From Rhizobium sp. PDO1-076 (GTDB lineage: Bacteria; Pseudomonadota; Alphaproteobacteria; Rhizobiales; Rhizobiaceae), in contig NZ_AHZC01000111.1 of the NCBI RefSeq assembly GCF_000247475.1, positions 55,565 to 119,564 on the forward strand: DNA of 64,000 nucleotides. The letters are read 5' to 3'. Shown in pieces: positions 18,754 to 27,039 of the stretch (positions are counted from its first letter, which is position 1; each line of letters starts with the position of its first letter). The notes beneath the pieces are model-generated. The model did no database searches. It was not told the DNA's origin and saw nothing but the letters and a program-made list of their open reading frames with translations. The position numbers and the translations under genes were made by a program.

Positions 18754-19627
18754 TCTCGCCACCTATAACTTTGCCTATCTCGACGAACAGACCAAGCGGA
18801 TGATCCGCCGCGCCATCCTGAAGGCGATTGCCATTCCGGGCTATCAAGTCCCGTTTGCTTCGCGCGAAATGCCGATGCCCTATGGCTGGGGCACCGGCGG
18901 CGTGCAGGTCACGGCCTCGATCATCGGGCCGGAGGATGTGCTGAAGGTCATCGACCAGGGCGCCGACGACACGACCAATGCGGTCTCGATCCGCGCCTTC
19001 TTCCAGAAGGTCGCCGAGGTCGCCGTCACCACCCATACCGGTGAGGCATCGATCATCCAGACGCGCCACCGCATTCCCGAAGAGACGCTGCGGGAAGGCC
19101 AGGTGCTGGTCTATCAGGTGCCGATCCCCGAACCCTTGCGCTTCCTCGAGCCGCGCGAGACCGAGACACGCAAGATGCATGCGCTGGAAGAATACGGGCT
19201 GATGCATGTGAAGCTCTACGAGGACATCGCCAAGCACGGCCGCATCGCCACCACCTATGCCTATCCGGTGAAGGTGCATGGCCGCTACGTGATGGATCCT
19301 TCGCCGACGCCGAAGTTCGATAATCCGAAGATGCACATGTCGGAAGCACTGCAGCTGTTCGGCGCCGGTCGCGAGAAGCGGATCTATGCGGTTCCGCCAT
19401 TCACCGAGGTGGTCAGCCTGGATTTCGAGGATCACCCCTTCGAGATCCAGACTTTCGACAAGCCCTGTGCGCTCTGCGGCGCCGAGCATGTCTATCTCGA
19501 CGAAGTGGTGCTCGACGACAAGGGCGGGCGGATGTTCGTTTGCTCGGACACCGATCACTGCGAAACCCGCCAGGCCGAAGGCCATTTCGGCGCGATGCTG
19601 GCGACCAGCAAGGAGGCTGCGGAATGA
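18746..19627 (+). CDS. phnJ: C-P lyase, radical-SAM catalytic subunit PhnJ
   Basis: PhnJ is the radical S-adenosylmethionine enzyme that breaks the carbon-phosphorus bond of ribose 1-phosphonate 5-phosphate, releasing the alkane and forming the 1,2-cyclic phosphate. The 293-residue protein has the four cysteines of the iron-sulphur and catalytic site at C241, C244, C266 and C272 (in CALCG and VCSDTDHC). That is the same numbering I know for E. coli PhnJ. The conserved start YNFAYLDEQTKRMIRRAILKAI and the central MPMPYGWGTGG are present. It overlaps phnI and phnK by ATGA on each side. Confidence 0.96.
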   Translation: MSDLATYNFAYLDEQTKRMIRRAILKAIAIPGYQVPFASREMPMPYGWGTGGVQVTASIIGPEDVLKVIDQGADDTTNAVSIRAFFQKVAEVAVTTHTGEASIIQTRHRIPEETLREGQVLVYQVPIPEPLRFLEPRETETRKMHALEEYGLMHVKLYEDIAKHGRIATTYAYPVKVHGRYVMDPSPTPKFDNPKMHMSEALQLFGAGREKRIYAVPPFTEVVSLDFEDHPFEIQTFDKPCALCGAEHVYLDEVVLDDKGGRMFVCSDTDHCETRQAEGHFGAMLATSKEAAE

Positions 19628-19631
19628 GCGA
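19609..19631 (+). repeat. 23-nt junction repeat, copy 2 (phnJ/phnK)
   Basis: This is an exact copy of 18731-18753. It encodes KEAAE at the PhnJ C-terminus and supplies the AAGGAGG and ATGA overlap used by phnK. Confidence 0.9.
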
Positions 19632-20400
19632 CCAACCGCTTCTCAAGGTTCGCAACCTGTCGAAATTCTACGGCAACCGGATCGGTTGCAACACGGTGTC
19701 CTTCGATCTGTGGCCCGGCGAAGTGCTGGCAATCGTCGGTGAAAGCGGCTCGGGCAAGACGACCCTGCTCAACTGCCTGTCGACCCGGCTGATGCCGACC
19801 ACCGGCAGCGTCGACTATCACATGCGTGACGGCCAGTACCGAGAACTCTATCACATGAGCGAAGCGGAACGCCGTTTCCTGATGCGAACGGACTGGGGCT
19901 TCGTGCACCAGAACCCGGCCGACGGCCTGCGCATGACGGTCTCGGCCGGCGCCAATGTCGGCGAGCGACTCATGGCGATCGGCGATCGCCACTATGGCAA
20001 TATCCGCCAGACCGCGACCGAATGGCTGGAGCGGGTGGAAATTTCCACCGACCGCATCGACGACCAGCCGCGCGCGTTTTCCGGCGGCATGCGGCAGCGC
20101 CTGCAGATCGCCCGCAATCTGGTGACCGGCCCGCGTCTGGTTTTCATGGACGAGCCGACAGGCGGCCTCGACGTGTCGGTGCAGGCACGCCTGCTCGATC
20201 TCGTTCGCGGTCTGGTCAACGACCTCGGCCTCTCGGCCATCGTCGTCACCCATGACCTTGCCGTTGCGCGCCTGCTGTCACACCGGATGATGGTGATGAA
20301 AGACGGTCACGTCATCGAGCAGGGACTGACCGACCGCGTGCTCGACGATCCCCGCGAACCCTATACCCAGCTGCTCGTATCCTCGATCCTGCAGGTCTGA
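19624..20400 (+). CDS. phnK: C-P lyase ABC-type ATPase PhnK
   Basis: PhnK is an ABC ATPase that binds the PhnGHIJ core near PhnJ; it is not a transporter subunit. The 258-residue protein has Walker A GESGSGKTT, the PhnK-type segment FVHQNPADGLRMTVSAGANVGERL, signature FSGGMRQR and Walker B LVFMDEPTGGLD. The start at 19624 is fixed by the ATGA overlap with phnJ and the AAGGAGG 7 nt upstream; a longer frame from 19540 lies inside phnJ. phnL follows after 12 nt with its own GGAG site. Confidence 0.94.
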   Translation: MSDQPLLKVRNLSKFYGNRIGCNTVSFDLWPGEVLAIVGESGSGKTTLLNCLSTRLMPTTGSVDYHMRDGQYRELYHMSEAERRFLMRTDWGFVHQNPADGLRMTVSAGANVGERLMAIGDRHYGNIRQTATEWLERVEISTDRIDDQPRAFSGGMRQRLQIARNLVTGPRLVFMDEPTGGLDVSVQARLLDLVRGLVNDLGLSAIVVTHDLAVARLLSHRMMVMKDGHVIEQGLTDRVLDDPREPYTQLLVSSILQV

Positions 20401-20412
20401 CGGAGAAAAACC

Positions 20413-21120
20413 ATGGCAACGCCTCTCGTCGTCTCCGAAGTCTCGAAGAGCTTCACCATGCATCTGCGCGGCGGCCTCAAGCTGCCGGTGGTCGCCAATG
20501 TCTCGTTTTCCGTTGCGGCCGGCGAATGCGTCGTCCTTGGCGGCCCTTCGGGCATCGGCAAAAGCTCGATCCTGAAGATGCTCTACGGCAACTACGCCGT
20601 GGATGCCGGCCAGATCCTGATTTGCCACCAGGACAGAATGGTCGATATCGCCAGTGCCGACCCGCGCCAGGTGCTGGAGGTCCGGCGTGGTACGCTCGGT
20701 TACGTCAGCCAGTTCCTGCGCACGGTGCCACGCGTATCGACGCTCGATGTCGTGGCAGAGCCGCTGGTCGCCCGTGGGGCATCGGCCGAGGCCGCGCGCG
20801 CGCGCGCCGCCGAACTGCTGGCAAAGCTCAACCTGCCGCGCGATCTCTGGCAACTGCCGCCATCGACATTTTCCGGTGGCGAGCAGCAGCGCGTCAACAT
20901 CGCGCGCGGCTTCATCACCGACCATGCGGTCCTTTTGCTCGACGAGCCGACGGCCTCGCTGGATGCGGCAAACCGCGCCGTGGTGGTCGAGATGATCCGC
21001 ACCAAGAAGGCAGAAGGCGTCGCCCTGCTCGGCATCTTCCACGACGAGGAAGTGCGTGAACTCGTCGCCGACCGCATTCTCGACGTTTCGCAATTTTCGC
21101 CCCGGAAAGTGGCCGCATGA
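20413..21120 (+). CDS. phnL: C-P lyase ABC-type ATPase PhnL
   Basis: PhnL is the second ABC ATPase of the C-P lyase system and is needed with PhnG, PhnH and PhnI to make the phosphonylated nucleotide sugar. The 235-residue protein has Walker A GPSGIGKSS, the PhnL-type motif VSQFLRTVPRVSTLDVVAEPL, signature FSGGEQQR and Walker B VLLLDEPTASLD. A GGAG precedes the start, 12 nt after phnK. The stop overlaps the start of the hexapeptide acetyltransferase gene (ATGA 21117-21120). Confidence 0.94.
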   Translation: MATPLVVSEVSKSFTMHLRGGLKLPVVANVSFSVAAGECVVLGGPSGIGKSSILKMLYGNYAVDAGQILICHQDRMVDIASADPRQVLEVRRGTLGYVSQFLRTVPRVSTLDVVAEPLVARGASAEAARARAAELLAKLNLPRDLWQLPPSTFSGGEQQRVNIARGFITDHAVLLLDEPTASLDAANRAVVVEMIRTKKAEGVALLGIFHDEEVRELVADRILDVSQFSPRKVAA

Positions 21121-21731
21121 GCAAGCAACTCGGTCTACAGCCCTTTATTCACGAGACCGCGCGCGTGAGCAATTCGACGCTCGGTCGCTATATCGAAGTG
21201 TCGGAGCGCTGCCGGCTCGATGAAGTCGAAATGGGCGATTATTCCTACATCATGCATGATGGCGCGGTGTGGTGTGCAACCATCGGCAAGTTCGCCAATA
21301 TCGCGGCCTCGGTGCGTATCAACGCCACAAACCATCCGACATGGCGGGCAACGCTGCATCATTTCACCTACCGGGCGGCCGACTATTTCGAAGGTGCGGA
21401 AAACGACCACGACTTCTTCGAATGGCGGCGCGAGAACCGCGTCAGCATCGGCCATGACGTGTGGATTGGTCATGGGGCAACGGTTCTGCCCGGCGTGACG
21501 GTCGGCAATGGCGCCGTGATCGGCGCTGGTGCCGTCGTGTCCAAGAATGTCGCACCCTACACGATTGTCGGAGGCGTGCCGGCCAAGCTCATTCGCGAGC
21601 GGTTTCCCAAGGCCGTGGCGGACGGCATGGAGCGGCTGGCCTGGTGGGACTGGGAGCATGACCGGCTTTTTGCGGCACTGGAGGATTTCCGCCACCTCGA
21701 AGCCGAAGCATTCGTTGCAAAATACTGCTGA
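21117..21731 (+). CDS. Hexapeptide-repeat acetyltransferase of the phosphonate operon
   Basis: This 204-residue protein has the left-handed beta-helix of the LbH acetyltransferases. Irregular hexapeptide repeats begin around residue 12, with a clear block [20 protein letters not shown] followed by the closing PAKLIRERF helix. Related proteins are found in many phn operons that lack the GNAT enzyme PhnO, whose job is to acetylate aminoalkylphosphonates before C-P cleavage. The same role is plausible but unproven here. It overlaps phnL by ATGA and ends the first tight gene block. A 122-bp gap follows before phnC. The family is certain and the substrate inferred. Confidence 0.85.
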   Translation: MSKQLGLQPFIHETARVSNSTLGRYIEVSERCRLDEVEMGDYSYIMHDGAVWCATIGKFANIAASVRINATNHPTWRATLHHFTYRAADYFEGAENDHDFFEWRRENRVSIGHDVWIGHGATVLPGVTVGNGAVIGAGAVVSKNVAPYTIVGGVPAKLIRERFPKAVADGMERLAWWDWEHDRLFAALEDFRHLEAEAFVAKYC

Positions 21732-21781
21732 TTTCTATGTTAAATCATAGAGTTAGTTCATTTTACAAAACCGACATGAAT

Positions 21782-21799
21782 CTGACATTGGGACTTCAC
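21782..21799 (+). promoter_or_regulatory. Weak Pho-box-like site before phnC
   Basis: CTGACAT (21782-21788) matches the Pho half-site in 6 of 7 positions. After 4 bp, ACTTCAC (21793-21799) matches in only 4 of 7. It lies in the AT-richer 122-bp gap between the acetyltransferase gene and phnC. A degenerate second Pho box is possible but not convincing. Confidence 0.3.
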
Positions 21800-21853
21800 G
21801 CAAAGCCACTAGATCGGAGCACGTTCCGTAGACATGACGGCGAAGGACCCAAG

Positions 21854-22714
21854 ATGCGTTTCAAGTTGGAAAACCTCAACCGCCAGTTCGGCAGCAACAA
21901 GGCTGTTGATTCTGTCACGCTCGATATTCCGGCCGGCCAGATGGTCGGCGTGATCGGGCGCTCGGGAGCGGGCAAGTCGACGCTGCTGCGGATGATCAAC
22001 CGGCTCGTCGATCCGACCTCCGGCAGCATCCGTTTCGGCGATACGGAAATTTCGACACTGCGTGGAGCCGCCCTGCGCAACTGGCAACGCGATTGCGCGA
22101 TGATCTTCCAGCAGTTCAATCTCGTACCACGCCTCGATGTCTTGACCAATGTTCTGCTCGGCCGTCTCAACCACCGTTCGACGGCGCTCAGCCTGCTCAA
22201 TATCTTTTCCCGCGAAGAGCGGCTGATGGCAATCGCCGCCCTTGAGCGCCTCGGCATCGAGCAGACCGCGCTTCAGGCCGCCGGCACGCTTTCAGGTGGC
22301 CAGCAGCAGCGCGTGGCGATCGCCCGCGCCCTGATGCAATCACCGAAAATGGTCCTGGCCGACGAGCCGATCGCCTCGCTTGATCCGCTGAACGCGAAGA
22401 TCGTCATGGACGCCCTGAAAAACATCAACGAGCAGGACGGCATCACTGTTGTCACCAACCTGCATACGCTGGATACGGCGCGCAACTATTGCGAACGGAT
22501 CATCGGCATGGCACGCGGCCGCGTCGTCTTCGACGGCACGCCGAGCGAATTGACCGCCGAAGCTGTGCAGGAGATCTACGGCGCGGACCAGCATGGCGCC
22601 GGCATCGACGAAACGATGACCTCGACCAGCATCAACATTTCCGCCCATCAGAACAATGCGGCGATCCAAACCCCATCCGCCGGCCTTCGCCCCTTGGTAT
22701 CAGCCGAGGCCTGA
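21854..22714 (+). CDS. phnC: Phosphonate ABC importer ATPase PhnC
   Basis: PhnC powers the PhnCDE importer for phosphonates, and often phosphate esters and phosphite. The 286-residue protein has Walker [11 protein letters not shown]-loop [15 protein letters not shown], signature LSGGQQQR, Walker [14 protein letters not shown] and the switch-region histidine in VTNLHTLD. The ATG at 21854 follows AGGA by 7-8 nt and gives the normal family start; the longer open frame reaches into the upstream gap. The C-terminal 40 residues ([14 protein letters not shown] and on) are low complexity and may be dispensable. phnD follows 84 bp later. Confidence 0.93.
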   Translation: MRFKLENLNRQFGSNKAVDSVTLDIPAGQMVGVIGRSGAGKSTLLRMINRLVDPTSGSIRFGDTEISTLRGAALRNWQRDCAMIFQQFNLVPRLDVLTNVLLGRLNHRSTALSLLNIFSREERLMAIAALERLGIEQTALQAAGTLSGGQQQRVAIARALMQSPKMVLADEPIASLDPLNAKIVMDALKNINEQDGITVVTNLHTLDTARNYCERIIGMARGRVVFDGTPSELTAEAVQEIYGADQHGAGIDETMTSTSINISAHQNNAAIQTPSAGLRPLVSAEA

Positions 22715-22798
22715 GCGCCCGCAAAGATCGCAAGCCCGCGTCAAGGGCGACCGGTTCCAGAACCACCTCACGCATCCTATCAAACAGGAGATGAACTC

Positions 22799-23704
22799 AT
22801 GTTGAAGAAGACTTTGCTTGCCACGGCAGCCCTCGTCGCTCTCGCCGGCTCCGTCCATGCCGAAGACCTCAAGGAATTCCGCATCGGCATTCTCGGCGGC
22901 GAAAACGAAGCCGACCGCCTGCGCAATTACCAGTGCATGACCGACAAGCTGCCTGCCGTTCTGGGCGTGGAAAAGGTCTCGCTGTTCCCGGCCGCCGATT
23001 ATGACGGCGTTATCCAGGGCCTGCTCGGCGGCACGCTCGACTATGCCGAACTCGGCGCCTCCGGTTATGCCAAGATCTACCTCGCCAAGGCTGACGCCGT
23101 CGAGCCGATCCTGACCACCGTCCAGACCGACGGCTCGATGGGCTACTACTCGATCATGGTTGCCCGCAAGGACAGCGGCATGACCAAGGTCGAAGACATC
23201 AAGGGCAAGAAGCTCGGCTTTGCTGATCCGGATTCGACTTCGGGCTACCTGATCCCGACCGTGACGCTTCCGGAAGCCATCGGTGGCCCGGTCAAGGAAT
23301 TCGTTGCTGAAACCGGCTTCGGCGGCGGCCACGAGAACCTGGTTCTCGAAGTGCTCAAGGGCACGTTCGATGCCGGCACGACCTTCGGCTCCGGCGTTGG
23401 CGACTTCAAGGACGGTTACACCTCGGGCAACCTGCGCAAGATGGTCGACAAAGGCATCCTGAACATGGACGACCTGGTCGAACTGTGGAAGTCGCCGCTG
23501 ATCCCGAACGGTCCGGTCGTCGTTCGCACCTCGATGAACGAAGACATGAAGACGAAGTTCAAGCAGTTCATGATCGACCTGCCGAAGTCCGACCCGGCCT
23601 GCTTCTCGGCCGTGCAGGGTGGCGATTTTACCGGCTTCGCCGAAGTCAATGTCGACTTCTACAAGCCGATCATCGACGCCCGCAAGGCAACCATCGGCGG
23701 CTGA
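22799..23704 (+). CDS. phnD: Phosphonate-binding periplasmic protein PhnD
   Basis: PhnD is the periplasmic receptor that captures phosphonates for PhnCE. The 301-residue precursor has a clear signal peptide (MLKKTLLATAALVALAGSVHA, cut before EDLKEF). The two-lobed binding protein that follows has the conserved LGGENEADRL start and the ligand loop LGFADPDSTSGYLIPT, whose Ser/Thr cluster binds the phosphonate oxygens. CAGGAG lies 8 nt before the ATG. A strong hairpin with a T-rich tail right after the stop may raise phnD mRNA above the downstream permease genes, as is common for binding proteins. Confidence 0.94.
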   Translation: MLKKTLLATAALVALAGSVHAEDLKEFRIGILGGENEADRLRNYQCMTDKLPAVLGVEKVSLFPAADYDGVIQGLLGGTLDYAELGASGYAKIYLAKADAVEPILTTVQTDGSMGYYSIMVARKDSGMTKVEDIKGKKLGFADPDSTSGYLIPTVTLPEAIGGPVKEFVAETGFGGGHENLVLEVLKGTFDAGTTFGSGVGDFKDGYTSGNLRKMVDKGILNMDDLVELWKSPLIPNGPVVVRTSMNEDMKTKFKQFMIDLPKSDPACFSAVQGGDFTGFAEVNVDFYKPIIDARKATIGG

Positions 23705-23725
23705 TACGCCACACCGACATCAACG

Positions 23726-23760
23726 CCGCCGGTCGATCTGTCGACCGGCGGTTTGTTTGT
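23726..23760 (+). terminator. Hairpin with T-rich tail after phnD
   Basis: CCGCCGGTCG (23726-23735) pairs perfectly with CGACCGGCGG (23742-23751) across a 6-nt loop, followed by TTTGTTTGT. It lies 22 bp after the phnD stop and 42 bp before phnE1. It is a partial terminator or a 3' mRNA-stabilising stem. Confidence 0.7.
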
Positions 23761-23801
23761 CATGAAGACGATGGCCGCGCGGCTTTCGAGGGGATTGTTT
23801 C

Positions 23802-24764
23802 ATGCGTCTGACCGCAACTCATCCGCAGCTCAGCGAACGTGGCGCTCTGGTCGAGCGGCACTGGCAGGAGCTTGCCTCACGCCGGCGGATGTACACGCTT
23901 TTCGGCGTGGTCCTTCTGCTTCTAGCCGTCAGTGGTTCGCTGTGGTTTGCCAACGAGACCAATTCCGGCAAGTTCTTCGAACGCCTGCCCTATCTCTTCG
24001 ACTTCGTCGAGGAACTGGTGCCGCGCGACGCTACCGAAATCTGGCGCGCGATGTTCGACCTTGCCTCGCCCTATGACGACGGCAGCCTGAAATACAACTA
24101 TCCGGAAGGCCGTCTCTACATCACCGAGACGCTCTACATTCCAGAATATATCTACAAGATGGTCGAGACCATCAATATCGCGCTGTTCTCCACGGTGATC
24201 GGTGCGATCTTCGGCTTCGGCCTGGCGTATCTCGCGGCCAAGAACATGATGCCGCTCGCCTGGGTCCGCTGGCCGGTGCGCCGCACGATGGAGATCCTGC
24301 GCGCCTTTCCCGAAGTGGTGATCGCGGGCTTCTTCCTTGCCATTCTCTCTCTCGGTCCGATCCCGGCGATTGCCGCGGTATCGCTTCACACGATCGGTGC
24401 ACTCGGAAAACTGTTCTTCGAGGTCATCGAAAATGCCGACATGCGGGCCGACGAAGGTCTGCGCGCCGTCGGGGCCAACTGGTTCGAGCGGGTGTGGTTC
24501 GGAATCACGCCGCAAGTCATGCCGAATTTCGTCAGCTATTTCCTGCTGCGCTTCGAGATCAATGTGCGCGCATCGACAATCATCGGCGCCGTTGGCGGCG
24601 GCGGGATCGGCGAATTGCTGCGCCTGTCGATCAGCCAGGGCCACGAGGCCAAGACGCTCGCCATCGTGCTGCTGCTGCTGCTCACCATCATCGGCGTTGA
24701 CCAGTTGTCCGCCACCCTGAGGCGCAAGCTGGTCGGCGAGCAGGCCTTCCAGTCGGTTCAGTGA
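23802..24764 (+). CDS. phnE: Phosphonate ABC importer permease PhnE (first)
   Basis: This is one of two PhnE-type inner-membrane permeases of the phosphonate importer. The 320-residue protein has an N-terminal membrane helix (RRMYTLFGVVLLLLAVSGSLWF) and a periplasmic stretch of about 80 residues. The five-helix MetI-type core follows, with the EAA loop around ADEGLRAVGANWFERVWFGI and the PhnE end segment GGGGIGELLRLSISQG. GAGGGG lies 8 nt before the start. The second permease gene begins 11 nt after the stop, so PhnE is probably a heterodimer here. Confidence 0.93.
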   Translation: MRLTATHPQLSERGALVERHWQELASRRRMYTLFGVVLLLLAVSGSLWFANETNSGKFFERLPYLFDFVEELVPRDATEIWRAMFDLASPYDDGSLKYNYPEGRLYITETLYIPEYIYKMVETINIALFSTVIGAIFGFGLAYLAAKNMMPLAWVRWPVRRTMEILRAFPEVVIAGFFLAILSLGPIPAIAAVSLHTIGALGKLFFEVIENADMRADEGLRAVGANWFERVWFGITPQVMPNFVSYFLLRFEINVRASTIIGAVGGGGIGELLRLSISQGHEAKTLAIVLLLLLTIIGVDQLSATLRRKLVGEQAFQSVQ

Positions 24765-24775
24765 GGATAGATCCC

Positions 24776-26284
24776 ATGTCGATGACCAATGCCGCCGAAC
24801 TGAACCGCCTTGCCGAGCGTTATCCGCATGTGCTGCAGCGCTCGCTATGGCAGCGTTTCAACGTACCGATCTCGGTCGGATTGATTGTCCTATACCTGAG
24901 CTTCAGCTGGTGGTTCTTCGCCTTCGGAAAGACGATCTCCGAAGCCAACTGGGGGATTGCCGGCAACTATCTCGCCGACTGGGTGTCGTTCGAGATCAGG
25001 CCGGATTTCGAGATTGCCGCCGATGGGGCGATCAACATCGTCTATTCCCGTTTCGACCCGATCGGCCCCAATCCCAACCCCGATTGGATCAACGCCGAAC
25101 GGCAGAGCGTAACGCGCACCATCGCGGCAGAACCGGCAACACAGGCGGCAGTACCTGCGGCCAAGGCGCCCTCGGCTTTCAGCTTCATGCCAAAGCCGGC
25201 GGATGCGCCCACAGCAGCCGTTGCGGCGCAGGCCGCGCCGACGACGGTCACCGAAGACGTGATCACGCATGCCGCCGTCACGCTTGGTTCTGCGGCTCGT
25301 GTCGACATCACCCCGACCCGGATAACCCTGGTGCGCAGCGGCGAGAGCATCGACCTGGCCCTTGACCACCGCGGCGATACCGTCACCCTGAACGGTGCCA
25401 AGCCCGACTGGATCGACCAGCGCAGCGCCGGCGGCCGCGTGGTTGCCTATTTCGGCTTTGCCGGCTGGGTCGAAGTGAGCGCGGACCGCGTGCGAATCCG
25501 CAAGCGCTTCCTCGGCTGGGAAAACTTCGTCTTCGATACCAATTCGCCGTTCTTCGACATGCCGATCAGCAAGCTGGCCGACACGATCATGTCGGGCGAT
25601 CGCATCGATCCGAAGATGAGCAACCTGGCGCTGGCCTGGAACAATTTCCTCTACAATGCCTCCTGGCAGCATCTGGATGTGTGGACCAAACTGCTGCAGA
25701 CGATCGTCATGGCTTTTGTCGGCACATTGTTTGCCATGCTGGTCGCCTTTCCGCTGTCGTTCATCGCGGCGCGCAACATCACGCGCAACCGGCCGGTCAA
25801 TCAGGTGACCAAGCGGCTGTTCGACTTTCTTCGCTCGGTCGACATGCTGATCTGGGCGCTGTTTTTCACCCGCGCCTTCGGTCCGGGACCGCTGGCCGGC
25901 ATCTCGGCGATCTTCTTCACCGACACCGGCACGCTTGGCAAACTCTATTCGGAAGCGCTGGAGAACATCGACGACAAGCAGCGTGAGGGAGTGAAATCGG
26001 TGGGCGCGCCGGCGATCGCCGTGCAGCGCTACGGGGTGGTGCCGCAGGTGCTGCCGGTGTTTGCTTCGCAGGCGCTGTATTTCTGGGAAAGCAACACACG
26101 TTCGGCGACCATCATCGGGGCCGTTGGCGCCGGCGGCATCGGTCTGAAGCTGTGGGAAGCGATGCGAACCAATTCCGACTGGGAAAACGTTGCCTATATG
26201 GTGCTGTTGATCCTGATCGTGGTCTTCGTGTTTGACGCAATCTCGAATAGCCTGCGATCGCGGCTGATGGGTACCAAGCACTGA
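24776..26284 (+). CDS. phnE: Phosphonate ABC importer permease PhnE (second), long form
   Basis: This is the second PhnE permease, 502 residues long and therefore about 200 residues longer than the first. One helix near residues 30-50 is followed by a periplasmic segment of about 230 residues, and only then comes the MetI core (residues about 300-495), which has the EAA loop DDKQREGVKSVGAPAIAVQRYG. The insert contains an Ala/Pro-rich stretch (residues about 115-165) and a beta-rich part near residues 170-260. Its role is unknown; contact with PhnD is a guess. The start at 24776 follows GAGGAT by 8 nt; the in-frame GTG at 24761 overlaps the phnE1 stop and was rejected. Confidence 0.92.
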   Translation: MSMTNAAELNRLAERYPHVLQRSLWQRFNVPISVGLIVLYLSFSWWFFAFGKTISEANWGIAGNYLADWVSFEIRPDFEIAADGAINIVYSRFDPIGPNPNPDWINAERQSVTRTIAAEPATQAAVPAAKAPSAFSFMPKPADAPTAAVAAQAAPTTVTEDVITHAAVTLGSAARVDITPTRITLVRSGESIDLALDHRGDTVTLNGAKPDWIDQRSAGGRVVAYFGFAGWVEVSADRVRIRKRFLGWENFVFDTNSPFFDMPISKLADTIMSGDRIDPKMSNLALAWNNFLYNASWQHLDVWTKLLQTIVMAFVGTLFAMLVAFPLSFIAARNITRNRPVNQVTKRLFDFLRSVDMLIWALFFTRAFGPGPLAGISAIFFTDTGTLGKLYSEALENIDDKQREGVKSVGAPAIAVQRYGVVPQVLPVFASQALYFWESNTRSATIIGAVGAGGIGLKLWEAMRTNSDWENVAYMVLLILIVVFVFDAISNSLRSRLMGTKH

Positions 26285-26329
26285 TTGCGCCGCAATCGCT
26301 GCAACGTTTCGAAATTTCAGGACAGGTCC

Positions 26330-27019
26330 TTGCGATACGCCATCTACTTCACGCCGCCCGCCGATGATCCGCTGACCGTGGCTGCGGCCACCTGGCTGAA
26401 GCGGGATGCCTTTAGCGGGCGCAATGCAGACCTCGGGGATCTCGAGGGCATCGATGAGGACGAACAGCATCTCATCACCGAGGAACCAAGGCGCTATGGT
26501 TTTCATGCCACGTTGAAGGCACCGTTCGAACTGGCCACGGGGCAAAGTGAGGCCGACCTTCTCGCGGCGCTTCAAGCCTTCTGCGGTCGGGAGTTCAGCT
26601 TTGCCCTGCCAAGCGCGGTTGTCGGGCAGTTGGGTCCTTTCTTTGCCATCATTCCCGGCGCCACACATCCGCCCCTGCAGGATTTTGCCGCCCGGGTGGT
26701 CGAAGAGTTCGAACCGTTCCGGGCGCCGCTGTCAGATGCCGATATCGCGAGGCGCAATCCAGACAGGCTTGGTGCCACGCAACGGGAGAACCTCCTGCGC
26801 TGGGGTTACCCGCATGTCTTCGATGCCTTCCGCTTCCACATGACACTGACCGGGCCGATTGTACCTGAACGTAGCGCAACGATCGCTGGCGTTCTCGATC
26901 GGCGTTTTTCCGCTTTCAACCAAAAACCGCTGGCCATCTCGGGGCTGGGTCTCTTCGTCGAGACCCAGCGCGGTGCGCCGTTTACCGTTCATTCCTGGCA
27001 CCCGTTGATCGGGGCCTGA
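26330..27019 (+). CDS. 2H-phosphoesterase-like phosphonate operon protein (DUF1045)
   Basis: This 229-residue protein belongs to a family seen mainly in phn operons (DUF1045). Two His-x-Thr motifs, H59-A-T61 in GFHATLKAPF and H170-M-T172 in FRFHMTLTGP, are the signature of 2H phosphoesterases, which act on cyclic or 2',3'-type phosphodiesters. C-P lyase yields phosphoribosyl 1,2-cyclic phosphate, normally opened by PhnP. No phnP lies in this cluster, so this protein is a good candidate for that step. The TTG at 26330 was chosen for the family start LRYAIYFTPP with AGGA upstream; a TTG at 26285 is less likely. It sits between phnE2 and phnM. Confidence 0.85.
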   Translation: MRYAIYFTPPADDPLTVAAATWLKRDAFSGRNADLGDLEGIDEDEQHLITEEPRRYGFHATLKAPFELATGQSEADLLAALQAFCGREFSFALPSAVVGQLGPFFAIIPGATHPPLQDFAARVVEEFEPFRAPLSDADIARRNPDRLGATQRENLLRWGYPHVFDAFRFHMTLTGPIVPERSATIAGVLDRRFSAFNQKPLAISGLGLFVETQRGAPFTVHSWHPLIGA

Positions 27020-27039
27020 CACAGTAGCAGGGACTTCCC

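Noticed and set aside
24890..26668. 592-codon minus-strand open frame
   Set aside because: It is antisense to phnE2 and the 2H-like gene; no ribosome site or recognisable family.
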